A model generated the notes under the pieces. That model was given only the letters and a program-made list of their open reading frames with translations. It made no database searches and was not told the origin of the DNA. Position numbers and translations under genes: made by a program. From the NCBI GenBank assembly GCA_003254925.1, contig QANZ01016665.1, positions 1 through 64,000 of the forward strand: a stretch of DNA of 64,000 bases, written 5' to 3'. Source of the DNA: Chamaecrista fasciculata. Taxonomy: Eukaryota > Streptophyta > Magnoliopsida > Fabales > Fabaceae. Positions 35,030 to 45,654 of the stretch are shown one piece after another (position 1 is the stretch's first letter; each line of letters opens with the position of its first letter).

Positions 35030-35210
35030 CCAGTATAGTTGGTAAGTAATTAAATTTCTTTAGTATGATATCTTAATTTCGAACCAAATTGTGTGTATGA
35101 AAAAAAAATATTAATAGACGCAAAACTCACTTAAGTGATTTTATATTCCATAAAGGATTAGCCTCTAATTATCGATGAAGAGATATCACTTGGTTCTTAA
35201 AAAAAATGAA
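35030..35210 (+). repeat. Possible SINE copy
   Basis: It shares its layout with 38525-38700: a start like AGTTGGTAAGTAATTAAAT, a box-B-like ATTTCGAACC, and an end GATATCACTTGGTTCTTAAAAAAAATGAA against GATAATACTTGATTCTTAAAAAAAATGAA in the other copy. Pol III box A is weak. Confidence 0.35.
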
Positions 35211-35501
35211 ACTTCTTTTTAAACACTCAAATAAAAATCTCAAATCTTCAAGAATCAACACAAACATTTCAGATCCAAGATATTTACTCAAAAGTCAAAA
35301 TCATTGAAAGAGTCCCAGGCAAACATAAACTGATAAAAGAAACCTACAAAATTCCCCAAATCATAACCACATACACAAGTCAGTTTGTCGTAGCTTTGGG
35401 CCTTGGGCAATATCAATTTGTCCAAAACCATTGTGCTACGTTATTAACATAAATCCTCTTAAAAAGTCCTAATTTTTACACATCATAACCACAAATGTGC
35501 C

Positions 35502-37806
35502 TTAAACATTTTTCATCATAATAGAGACCCAAATCGTGAGAATCAGAATCGAAGTAGAGAAAGTAGAATAAGGTGATGATGCAGAAGAAGATGGTCCTTC
35601 AGCTTCAAGCTTTGTATTAGCGATAACAGAAGGATTTGTGTTGTTCATGGGCATAACCTCCACGTGGAGCTTAAGCCCTTTGTTGCAGTTTTCGGGCTCA
35701 CTGCTCACGAAGTACCTGATTCCTTCTCTCTCCAGCGGGATTGAATCTAGACCGTTCGTGTACATCTTGATTGGATTTGTCACATCGCACGAATCATATT
35801 CTTCCTTGCTTTGCAGCTCCATGATTATCCCCTGCGCCGTAGTGTAGGATATCCCTGCACTTTCACAAACGCCCCACAGGACAGGACCTCATAGTGTGAA
35901 AATTTTGGAAATACATATCAAATAAATAAAACATTCATAATTTGATTTGTATAAAATGGATCATTATATTTTATAAATGTTTTTATTTAGAATAACACAG
36001 CATGAAAATCTAAGATAAAAATATTTAAACTTTATTACTAACCTTGCTAATATCCACTGTCTAATTTTTTTTTTTTTTTTAAAATAGTCTATCAGTACTA
36101 TATTAAATGTGAAATTAAATACATTTCCAGGAATCAGATGTCACAACTATATTAAATGTGAAATTAAATACATTTCCAGGAATCAAATGTCACATTGATT
36201 TCTCTACTACACATTTAATTTTTTTTTAAAAAAAAATTTTGTTCATGCTTGTGAGCAACTCAATTCAGCATCATTGTTCATCGATCTACCAGTCAGGACA
36301 AACCAAACATCTACCAGTCCACTCGGCACAATTGTATGTTTTGCTTTTCAAAAAAAAAAAATAATAAATAAAGAATTCAATTTTTAAATGATAAATATTA
36401 CAATTATCTTGTCTAAGATCTCAATGTCAACAAATTTTAAACTCAGCTAATTTGTCAATTCAAAAGCAAGTAGTATAGAGAATTAAATGTACGGAAAAAT
36501 AATAGAGAAATCAAATGTCACAACTCACAAGCATGAACAAAAAAATCTTCCAACGATTCATCCGTATATAGTAATAGTTATGAGATGTGCATGTGTAGCA
36601 AAATATACTTATGAGATGTGACAAAACTAATTAAGCTGACTAAATACTATGTATTTGTACACCAAATATATACTACATTTCCTCCTGGAAAAATGAAATG
36701 GTAAAGTCATTACTTATGAATTATATGATACATTGAACCGTCATCGGATTTATTAGTAGTAAAAAAATTTATATATTTGAGATTTATTTTTGACTAAAGT
36801 GCACTTTGGTCCCATAACTTTGACAAAGGTCTCAATTTAGTCTTATAACTTTTTTTGTTACAATTTTGGTCTCATAACTTTGGTAAAGGTCTCAATTTGG
36901 TGCCATAATTTTTTAAAACGTCCCACCGTTGGTCCCAAACTAATTTCCATTCATTATCTACCGTTAAATCCACTTCACCCATATTTGCTATGTCATCATT
37001 CAACTGATCAGTACATCAGATCATCTTTAACGACAGAATATGGATCAAAATTAGTTTGAGACCAACGGTGAGACGTTTTCAGAAATTATAGGACCAAAAT
37101 TGTAAAAAAAAAGTTATGGGACCAAATTGAGACCTTTGCCAAAGTTATGGGACCAAATGCGCACTTTAGCCTTTATTTTTTGTATGTTTGAATTCTCTAT
37201 ATTACTTTTCGAAGGAAAAAAATAACCAAAAATAGAAAAGAAGGCAAAGCAAATTTCCTCACTCGGAAAAATAGTCTGAAAATCACAAGGTGTACGAATA
37301 CTTCGTGACGGTCCTTTCTCAGAAAACAAACAAAGCACACAGGCCAATGCTATTTGCAGTACCATCATCCTCTAAAGTCTAAACCCTAATGAATGTCCCA
37401 AATTGATTAGAAACTAGTAATGGAAAAATTAAAGAAGACAATGCTTCATTCATATTCACAGAGGATTATTGCATCAATTTACGTACAAATTCATAATAGT
37501 CGACGGCCAAATTAGGATTAGGAGAACATTTTTCTTTGCTTTCTTTCTAATTTATAATGGCAAAAGATATCATCAAGCAAAAGAGAGAGAGAGAGAGAAA
37601 GAGTATGTGTTACAGATTTGGTCTCCGACTCTGAAAGTTCTGGCTGAAGACCACGAAGAGAGGTCGGAAGAGGAGTCCCAGCCGCGGTCTCCTCCGACGA
37701 CGTGGACGGCTCCGACCACCGCACGTCGGCCGCTGACGGTCGCCGTCGCCGACAGCGTAATCGCAACGGCCAACACCAGCACTTGGAGTAGCTTGACCAT
37801 TTTCAT
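35502..37806 (-). CDS. Phytocyanin, early-nodulin-like/uclacyanin type, GPI-anchored
   Basis: Two exons, 37806-37614 and 35854-35502, join as T|GG (Trp) to give 181 aa. Order: signal peptide (MKMVKLLQVLVLAVAITLSA, ending near residue 27), plastocyanin-like domain about 33-130 (HVVGGDRGWDSSSDLSSW, TFRVGDQIWISYTTAQGIIM, SKEEYDSCDVTNPIKMYTNG, IRYFVSSEPENCNKGLKLHV), a short Ser/Pro-rich linker (GPSSSASSPYSTFS) and a C-terminal hydrophobic tail typical of a GPI signal. The two cysteines for the domain disulfide are present. The copper-ligand positions are not: the first-His site reads TTAQGIIM and the second reads PENCNKGLKL with no His. This fits the early-nodulin-like group, which does not bind copper and acts at the plasma membrane and wall. 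The 1.76-kb intron contains two fold-back elements and a tandem repeat. Confidence 0.9.
36097..36194. repeat. 49-bp tandem duplication in the phytocyanin intron
   Basis: Copy 1 36097-36145 and copy 2 36146-36194 (ACTATATTAAATGTGAAATT...) differ at one base (CAGATG/CAAATG). Confidence 0.9.
36236..36546. repeat. Short inverted-repeat element in the phytocyanin intron
   Basis: TTTTGTTCATGCTTGTGAG at about 36237 is matched by its exact inverse CTCACAAGCATGAACAAAA at about 36524. AAATCAAATGTCACA occurs just inside the right arm and also in the tandem repeat at the left, so the two features share sequence. Confidence 0.55.
36792..37171. mobile_element. MULE-like fold-back MITE with 9-bp duplication TTTATTTTT
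   Basis: TTTATTTTT is found at 36783-36791 and 37172-37180. The left end is GACTAAAGTGCACTTTGGTC; the right end complement is GGCTAAAGTGCGCATTTGGTC. Arms of more than 100 bp pair (AAACGTCCCACCGTTGGTC against GACCAACGGTGAGACGTTTT). No coding capacity. It lies in the phytocyanin intron. Confidence 0.75.
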
Positions 37807-38849
37807 GATCTTTGATATTTGGCTCACTCTTTTCACGCCACTCCCACACTCACTCTTAAAAGGACTATTTCTATTTGTTAGGTAGGTGCGTGAATGCGTG
37901 ATGCGTCGTATTATGTGGTGTGAGGCTTTTATTAGGGGAATGGAATGCTAACTGCTAGAAATTATTTCTAAAAAAGATATTTAAATGTTAAGTTATTAAA
38001 TAATTTAATTCTCTTAACTCTTTATAAATCGGTAAGTATTAGAGTATATGAGCTGGCAAGCAGTTATGTGAGCTGGCATTTCAGGTAGAAAATTGTTGAC
38101 TTCAGTTTAGCTTAGTTTTAAGTCTGTTTCTCTCTTTAGCTACTCGTTCCTCTTCTCGATAAACTCATCTTCTCAATTTAACACAAATCACTTATACCTT
38201 CTCTTTCTCTGATTCTGTAGTAAGTTTGGAATAGTTAAAATTGTTCAAGATTTACGGTTTATTTGTTTAATTAGTGACCTCATTTGATTTACTTTAATTT
38301 AATTTTACTTGCTGACCATTTTAACTAATTAGAAACATAATTTTTTAATTAAGAATAATTCATAATTTTAAACTTATCATATTATATTTTAAACTCATGA
38401 GACAAATATGATTAGTTTTATTTATTTGATTGTGAAACGAGTGATTTAATAGTTTGAGACTAAAAGTGAACAACTATGAATAATATTAAGACCATTATAA
38501 AACTTTTTAAATATCTTCCATTACTTGATAGATAATTGGAATCTTTAAGCATAAAATCATGAGTTCAAACTAAGCCTTATGCATGGAAAATATTATGTTG
38601 GTAAAGACAAGACTCATTTTAATAATCTCTATGCCTCGTCAAAAAGGTTTAATATCCAATAGTTGAGTAGATGATAATACTTGATTCTTAAAAAAAATGA
38701 ACTTAGGGATATATATAGGTATAATTTGAATATTCCACCATTTTATACTATTAAATTATCCAATAATAAATAGTGTAAGAGATTTTGTGTTCATCTTATA
38801 TTAAAGCATCCCAAATATGTATCTATTTATCTTTTTTTTATTAAAATAA
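37807..38849. other. Intergenic spacer upstream of the phytocyanin gene
   Basis: The first 100-200 bp are the probable promoter (minus strand). The rest is AT-rich with a family phrase at 38390-38460 (AAACTCATGAGACAAATATGATTAGTTTTATTTATTTGATTGTGAAACGAG region, like those at 8330 and 12950) and a possible SINE at 38525-38700. No gene. Confidence 0.45.
38525..38700 (+). repeat. Possible SINE copy
   Basis: A box-B-like GAGTTCAAACT sits about 50 bp into the repeat, and it ends GATAATACTTGATTCTTAAAAAAA. Homologous in layout to 35030-35210. Confidence 0.35.
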
Positions 38850-39560
38850 AAATGGTAAACAAGAGGCGAGCCCAAAAACCCCGAGCGACCAAGACTACAT
38901 AGTAAGGAGCACGGGCCCCACATCAGAGTAGCTCGTATCAATGATTGACCTGTCATGACTAGACGACGCAACAAAAGAAGACAACATGGTATAACCTAAA
39001 ACAGAAGAGATAGAAGAAGATAAACTATCAAAAGCAGTTCGATAAACTTCCCTAGTTCTAACAATCATGATTATGGCCTTCTACGAGGATACGTGTTGAC
39101 GCGTGCGAATCGGCTTATTCCACAGTCTCCAGATCACATCCATGCCCAAGAGCACAGTAAGCCATGCAACAACAAACTTATCCGGATCATTTTTCCAACA
39201 TAAAACCCAAAAATTGAGCCACTGCTGAATGGACCTAAACCTGGGGGAATTAGACATTCATGAAATGTTTAACCCGAGCCAAACGACCCTAGAAAAATGA
39301 CAGTGCAGGAAAACATGATTAATCGAGTCATCAGATCCACCGCAAAACGGACAATACACGTTGCGTATGAGATGATGTCTGTTGAGATTCAAAAAAGTTG
39401 GAAGAGCCCCGTGCCAAGCTTTCCAAGCAAACACTAAAATTTTTATTGATGCTTTCGTTTGCCAAAATCCTTCCAAAGGAACAAATGAGCAAAAGAGCGA
39501 GATTGCTAAACTTCGGATGGCAAGACCTTAGCAGCAAATTGTAGTTTTACTAGCGAAACA
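38850..39560 (-). pseudogene. Non-LTR retrotransposon (LINE) fragment, zinc-binding RT tail region
   Basis: On the minus strand the frame from 39476 reads EGFWQTKASIKILVFAWKAW, ALPTFLNLNRHHLIRN, then a zinc-binding signature CPFCGGSDDSINHVFLHCHF and SRVVWLGL. This is the zf-RVT region that follows reverse transcriptase in plant LINEs. After an in-frame stop (TGA near 39260) the same frame goes on with FRSIQQWLNFWVLCWKNDPD and VIWRLWNKPIRT, as in the following linker to RNase H. No RT core or RNase H active site remains. A T run at 38832-38839 would be the poly(A) end. Dead element. Confidence 0.75.
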
Positions 39561-39796
39561 ATCAGAACCTCAATTCACAAATGAAATCCTTAGCTTAGAT
39601 ACACATCTTTTCTTTTCTTTTTTTCGTAAAAAGCTTAGATATACATCTAAAAAGGCTTATATATATATATTTGACTTCTCCAATCCTCCTCACACCATAT
39701 AATGTCTAGAGAGTAGAGACCCCATAATGTAATCTAAGTAGTGCTATTATATATTAAGTTCTATTGTGTAGCCTTAAAATTTGTGTTTTGCTGCTT

Positions 39797-40591
39797 TTAG
39801 AAGGTGGAAGAGACAGAGACATGAGGGAGAGTGTTGACTGCAAGCCTGAAACAGAGCTCATCTTCATCTTCTAACTCTAAAGAGTGCGAGCAATAATCAC
39901 CCTCCACTAATGGCGAGTAGTATGAATATGAATCCTTATTATTACTGTAATTACTATGAATATGATCATCATCATCTTCATCATTATGATTATGATTATC
40001 ATGATGATCACTATCATCATCACCACCCCAAGTATCCTCCTTCTTATGGGGTGAATAAAGTATCACAACATGAGGAAGCTTAAATCTCACCCTCTTGTTA
40101 TTCTTCTTCTCTGTTTTCCCGGACAACAATATTGAACACACTGACTTTCCTTCTTCTTCTTCTTCATCATCATCATCTTCTTCTTCTTCATTATGATCAT
40201 TCTTGTGTCTTTTCAAGCACAAACTATCAGTTGCTTCACTTATCAAACCCCTATGGATTAACTCGCTAGGATTTGAAGAAGAAGAAGAAGAAGAAGAAGG
40301 GTAGATCTTTTTGTTCTTGTAGTTTCTGATTGATGAACAGAATTCGCCACTTTTAAGGTTGTCTTGTTCCAATCTAGGGGATTGTAGGAACCAATCCTCT
40401 AGTGTCACAAACTTACTATCCTTATTCTTCTTTTTCTCCATCTGGGTTTCCATGGATCTTCTTCTTCTTCTTTGGTTATGTGATCTCATGAAACACATGG
40501 GTTTGAAGAGCCTTGAGATGAACGATGATGATGACTCTGTTGTTGATTTCGGCTTTGGGTTGTGGAACAGCATGCAGAGACTAGCACCCAT
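39797..40591 (-). CDS. Plant protein of unknown function with putative N-myristoylation site and acidic/His-rich tracts
   Basis: A single exon of 264 aa from the ATG at 40591. I preferred this start because it gives MGASLCMLF, a Gly-2 plus Cys-6 pattern expected for N-myristoylation and palmitoylation. The frame is open for another 66 codons upstream, but these translate a GAA/CTT-type repeat into poly-Leu and are probably leader. Landmarks: RRRRRSMETQMEKKKNKDS (basic), KFVTLEDWFLQSP (the most family-like motif), poly-Ser, an acidic run (EEEEDDDDEEEEEGK), KRVRFKLPHVVILYSP and then an Asp/His/Asn-rich run encoded by GAT/CAT repeats (DDDSDHHDNHNHNDEDDDDH). I recognise the LEDWFL...P plus KVRFKLP-like pairing as recurring in plant uncharacterised proteins but know no function. 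Membrane attachment is inferred. Confidence 0.7.
   Translation of the reverse strand: MGASLCMLFHNPKPKSTTESSSSFISRLFKPMCFMRSHNQRRRRRSMETQMEKKKNKDSKFVTLEDWFLQSPRLEQDNLKSGEFCSSIRNYKNKKIYPSSSSSSSSNPSELIHRGLISEATDSLCLKRHKNDHNEEEEDDDDEEEEEGKSVCSILLSGKTEKKNNKRVRFKLPHVVILYSPHKKEDTWGGDDDSDHHDNHNHNDEDDDDHIHSNYSNNKDSYSYYSPLVEGDYCSHSLELEDEDELCFRLAVNTLPHVSVSSTF
39955..40310. repeat. Trinucleotide microsatellites within a coding region
   Basis: Imperfect (ATC/ATG)n at 39955-40010, (TTC/ATC)n at 40147-40190 and (GAA)n at 40275-40301 lie in frame in the gene at 39797-40591 and encode its Asp/His, Glu/Asp and Ser runs. Another (GAG/GAA)n at 40707-40745 lies in its leader. Confidence 0.85.
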
Positions 40592-40951
40592 TATGAATGA
40601 ATGAATGAACAAACGAGAATGAGGATTGATAAATAGAACAGAATATAATTGTAATAATAAAGCAATCACATGACTGAATTTAATTTGAAGAAAAAGAAGA
40701 CATTGGAGGAGGAGGAGGAGGAGAAGAAGAAGAAGAAGAAGAAGAATCAATGAAATATAAAGAGGTGGGGATTCTATGACGAATACCACTAGAGAGAAAT
40801 TTTATGTATACAAAAGGATAATTCGCTGCTTGGTTATTGTCAATACTCTGTTTTTTTCCTTTTTCATTGAGGAATTAGGATCATCATGAGGCTTTGGTAA
40901 TTGGTATATCTATACTATTATATGTACTTAAAATCTTATATTTTATTTCAT

Positions 40952-41363
40952 GGTGAAAGTGAAAATTTGGTCCTATATCTTTTACTCAGTTCTCAATTTA
41001 GTCATGTATTTTTTTTGTTGCATTTTTTGTCCATATATTTACAATAGGGTCGCAATTTGGTCCAACGTCATTTTTGGTCCCATATCTTTTGGTTAAGTTG
41101 CAAAATTGGTCTTATATCTTTGTAAAAGGATCAACCAATAGTTGATTATTTTGCATATGAGACCATTTTTGCACTTGATCCAAAGATATAGAACCAATTA
41201 TACAATTGATCTAAAGATATGAGACTAACTCTGCAACAAAAAAAATATGAGACCAAATTGAAAACTGACCCAAAGATATGGGACCAAAAGTGTAACAAAA
41301 AAAGACATGTGACCAAATTGGGAATTAAACAAAAGATATGAGACCAAATTTACACTTTTGACC
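40952..41363. mobile_element. MULE-like fold-back MITE
   Basis: The ends are GGTGAAAGTGAAAATTTGGTC and, inverted, GGTCAAAAGTGTAAATTTGGTC. The flanks TTATTTCAT (40943-40951) and TTATTTTAT (41364-41372) match at 8 of 9 bases, as an aged 9-bp duplication. The interior repeats GGTCCTATATCTTTT/AAAGATATGGGACC in both orientations. Same class as 36792-37171 and 8110-8630. It lies about 360 bp upstream of the gene at 40591. Confidence 0.7.
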
Positions 41364-41372
41364 TTATTTTAT

Positions 41373-42526
41373 TTATAAGTGAACGTTTACTTTCTAATAA
41401 CACTAAAATTCTATGAACTTAAGATAATTTTAAAACTCATTTATAAGCTAAAAAAATATATTTAATTATTATTATTATAAGTCTGCAACTTATCTATAAA
41501 AATGAATTCTTTTTTATAATTTATCTAATATTTATTGATTAGATATGCTTATTCAGACAATATTGGATTTTTCATATCATTATAATTGTTTTGCCAGAAA
41601 TTTATCGAATTATTTCTTATTTATCTAATTTATATAGATATTATTTAATAAAAAAAATTCAAGGATCAAACATGCATAAACAAAATATGCATATAAAAAT
41701 TCAATTACAAAAATTTAAATTATACAAATCTAATTATAAAGTGGTTCAAACGGTAAATTAACTTTAATGATTTTTTTTATTGGGCCTAAGATTAATGAAT
41801 TAACTTTAATGATTTAACCAAGGTTTTCTTCTTGATTCAATTTTTTTTTGGGTAGGCTCTTCTTGATTCATTTTAATTTTAATATTATAAGGTGAGTATC
41901 CTTGAAGGTCATCTGAACTAACTACATACTTAGAATTCTTGACTAATAATTACTTAATACGTACAAAAATTTTACTTTCGTTGAATAATAAATTAAAAAG
42001 AAAAAGACAACAAAAGCGTTAGTTCCAATTCTTTATACACTGATAACCCTAAAATGGATTTATATTGGGGTTTTCGATCGTATGCATTGTTTCATTAATT
42101 TTTGATTCATGCATGTTACTAGGACAAGGCAAATTGCTTCAACAAGATTTTTGGTGGAATCTTATTTTATTTTCCCAGAATATCTGACGATAAAAGCAAT
42201 GCATAGAATAGAACTTGGAAACTACGTACAAGATTACAAAATTTCAACAAGGAATTTGATATGAAAATTCACCGTTATCTATATCCACATGCAAATGGTC
42301 TTTCATTAAGTATATACTCTTCTTGTGCTACTCAATTTCTAGTAACTGAACAATAATTCCTTTTTAGTTTTCTTGGATTGATCTCGTGAAAGTGGAATAA
42401 TAAGAAATCTAAATTCTAGCATGTGAAATATATAGGTAAAAACATCCCCTGTCCCTAAATTATAAGGTAAGTCTTAATTATACTTCTAATTTTTAAATTT
42501 TTTTGTTGTATCCTTAATGTTTATTT
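41373..42526. other. AT-rich intergenic spacer
   Basis: No gene is seen. From about 42437 (GGTAAAAACATCCCCTGTCCC) there is the left part of another TIR-type repeat, which the solo LTR at 42532 interrupts. Confidence 0.5.
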
Positions 42527-42531
42527 GTTTT

Positions 42532-44246
42532 TGTTAGGCAAAATGCACCAAGGAGATCCTAGAGGGGGGTTAATAGGATCTGAAAACTTTTTCGCAAACT
42601 GTTAAGGAGTCGGATAAATGAAATCATTTCCTTACTGAAAGTCGCTTCCTTAACCATAAGGTTTACTTAAAATCAGTTCCTTTAAATAAAAATCTTAGTT
42701 CCTTTACGAAAACGTTCAGTTCTTTAACCAGGTGTTCAGTTCATTCAGTGAACAAATCACTTCCTCAGAAACAGTTCACTTCCTCTATAAAACAGTTTGA
42801 TTCCTTAAAACAGTTTTGTCTCCTTAACAAACACTTTTGTTTAAACCCTTTGTATCAAAAACTTTTTCAACGCTTAACTCAAAGATATAAAATGCGGAAT
42901 AATAAAGAGTTAAGGGATAGAGAGATTGACACCACGATTTATACTGGTTCACCAAGAGCTTAAACCTTGATATGGAAGTTCCTCTTGACTACGTCCAGTC
43001 CCCGAGCAATGGCAAGGGATTTCGTATATTAATACTTTGTAGGCAACCGACCAATACAATGGAATCAACCTAAGATTAGGATCACCCCTAAGGTTTTACA
43101 ATCTCTCTTTTACAGTCCCCACAAATCTCACGGGTAGTCTTCAGGTTCCTATACACTCCTATTGCAACCACACACGGCTCACCACTAGGGTTTCACAACA
43201 AACGAGGAAGGCAACCTACTACCACTAAGGTTTCGAACGAATCAGACAATAGATGAAGTAGATGGTGTCTCTCACAAAGAGATAGGTTTTCTCACAAAGA
43301 GTGGGTTCACACTAAGTGATTCTTTCCACAAAGGATTCCACAAAGGATTTTCCCACTAAGGGTTACAACACATGTAGGTAGCACTAAGCTTTTTGAATTC
43401 TCTTGATAGCAGCTTGAATATCACATAATCAGTAGTCTTCAACGTATGAAGGCTTCTCCTTTTTATAGGCATCGTTGAGGTTGAGCTCCATAAGGAAGTA
43501 ATTTGAATTCTTTGATTTCCAAATGCTCCAACGGCTAGGTCCTCAAGAATCTTCAATTTTCATCAATGCTCATTCAGCTCCTACGTTTAGAATTCATAAA
43601 TATCATACTTGCTGTCCACTCTATTCGAATTTGAATTTTGGCTCCATCAAGATTCAGCATTAAACTGGTCAGGATCTGGCAATCAAGATTTGAATTGTTT
43701 CCATATATAGATCCTAGCAATAAACACAAAGTATAAGTTAGGAAATTAATTATAATCAAAGATATTATATGATCAGCACTTAATCAAGTCGTTTCACAAG
43801 TTTCCTAATCAAGAGCACATAGATTAATCACAAAGATTAGCATTTAAGACTTTTGCAATCAATAAGGATTCTTTCCATATTTAGATCTCTGTTTGAAATA
43901 AACTCATTCCTAATATAAGTCATATATGATCATTCCTAATCAAAAGCGCATGATATAATCACAAAGATCTTCATTTAAAGCTTGCACAATCTGTCCAGAT
44001 TTTGTTTCCTTTTTCATCAAGATATGATTATGATCTTGCTTCAATAATGATCAAATCGAGTTAAATCAATTAGCATCAATCATAATTCATCTAATTAATA
44101 ATTAATATGATTATACAACATTCCAGAACATTAAAAATATTTATTACAAAATTTTTGTTAATTATCAAAATAAAATCAGCGATAAAGGATATGGCAGTCT
44201 GTTCTCGCGGATATGAAATATCAAGGAGTTCCTTGATTTCCCAACA
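42532..44246 (+). mobile_element. Solo LTR, 1715 bp, target duplication GTTTT
   Basis: It starts TGTTAGGCAAAATGC and ends GATTTCCCAACA, so it has TG...CA ends in a short inverted repeat (TGTTaGG/CCcAACA). GTTTT lies at 42527-42531 and again at 44247-44251. The inside has no open reading frame above background. The segment ACACCACGATTTATACTGGTTCACC (around 42928-42955) resembles the retroviral R/U5 region of several plant Copia LTRs. There is no second LTR or internal domain, so unequal recombination probably removed the rest of the element. Confidence 0.8.
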
Positions 44247-44251
44247 GTTTT

Positions 44252-44627
44252 AATTGTACCATAGTGTTTAATATCGTCTAAATCATTAATGAAAAATGCT
44301 AATGTCATGTTGATATCAAAGGTACAATTGACACAAAATGTAAAAATTTTGGGGTACAATTGATACGAATTGAATGTGAAATTTTGGATTTGACACCAAA
44401 ATGAAACAAAAAATAATTTTACAATCAAAATGAAACTTACTTTATAGTTTGACGACTAAAATTTGATTGTTTTTACTAAGCCACGTGAGCGGCACGTGGC
44501 TCACATGACCACTTTCCGTTAAATGTTAACGGAAGTAAGTCACATGACCTCTTTGTGTTAATGACAAAAATCACATGTCATTGAAATGATACTTTTTTAT
44601 TCTCAAGGTACCAAAGTAGAATCGAGC
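44252..44627. other. Repeat sequence between two solo LTRs
   Basis: About 375 bp holding TIR-type repeat text (GGTACAATTGACACAAAATG, GGGGTACAATTGATACG) and a palindromic block CCACGTGAGCGGCACGTGG at 44481-44499, which contains two CACGTG G-box cores. No gene. Confidence 0.5.
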
Positions 44628-45264
44628 CAAATTGTAACGTTCCTACTTAAATTAAGGGCTAAACTTACAATATAAGTAAGAATCCAAGTTACATGGCCTT
44701 AAGCGAAAAAGCGAGTAATTAAAAACCTGCTCTACAGTTCTACAACTCAAGCTAGAAAACTAGAAACTAACTAGATATATATGAGGCTCAGCCTCAGAGC
44801 AGCCACGTAGGACTCAAAGCAAATGGTAAGACTAAGAAAACATAAATACGTAACTACTATAAACCTACACTGAAAAGAATTCCCACGGTAGATGAGAATC
44901 TCTCAGGCAGAACCACACGAGGTACTTTACTCGGTACCCTTCTTTCCTGCAACACAAACTTGGGGAGAATAGGAGTGAGAATTCTGGGGAATTCTCAGTA
45001 GGATACAAGGTCCCACTTAACCACAATCCATAAGACAAAGGATAATTCTAACATCTCAACAAAATCCATAGAGTTCGACAACAATTTGAAAAGCATAAAC
45101 TTACCTACTCAAAATATAAGCACAATGCAATACTATAAATACGCGACACCAAGAAACAAGTAAAAATCCCAACTTACAGAATTTCAATACAATAATATTC
45201 AATAATAATCATTTATAAAATAAGTATCATAAGCACAGTCAATCCATTCCCTTCATTTCCCATC

Positions 45265-45445
45265 ACCACTTACCCACCACTCGGGCCCTTATAACCCCAT
45301 AAAGTTAATAACAAGTTGACCACCACCCGGCCCCTTATATCCCCATAATACTCATGAGTGTAAACATATCAAGATTTGGCCACCACCCAGCCCCTTATAT
45401 CTTCAAAATAGTTTTTGGCCACCACCCGACCCCTTATACCCTCAT
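45265..45445. repeat. Short tandem repeats 'CCACCACCCGGCCCCTTATA'
   Basis: Four diverged units of about 40-65 bp: CCACCACTCGGGCCCTTATA, CCACCACCCGGCCCCTTATA, CCACCACCCAGCCCCTTATA and CCACCACCCGACCCCTTATA. They lie within the 2433-bp LTR. Confidence 0.85.
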
Positions 45446-45654
45446 AAATTATATATACGTATCAATATGTATATGCATATTTCAGTCACAATTACAGGTA
45501 CAACCCACAACTCAATACTCATATCATATTCCACATCTCAAACTTGATTAGTCAAATCTCACCATTCAACTTAGTTGAGTTATGCCCATAACACAAACAA
45601 AGGCCTATCATTCCCAAGAGTAATAGAGTTCATTCCCAAATAATAAAAACATAA

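Larger units (their letters stand above)
33344..35501. other. Intergenic spacer with repeat remnants
   Basis: No gene is supported. It contains the nsLTP leader, a decayed TIR-type repeat (about 33690-33900, phrases such as TCTCAATTGTATCCCTAAG and CCCTCAGTTATTTTTCATTCC), a (CT)n microsatellite at 33955-33992, an internal repeat block at 34250-34930 whose phrases (ACTCTTGATAAG, TTGTCAAACAAA, ACTTGAAATAAAAGAGATAT) recur elsewhere in the window, and a possible SINE at 35030-35210. Confidence 0.5.

Noticed and set aside
40592..40789. 66-residue poly-Leu N-terminal extension of the 39797-40591 gene
   Set aside because: It comes from a GAA/GAG microsatellite in the leader; the MGASLC start is more credible.
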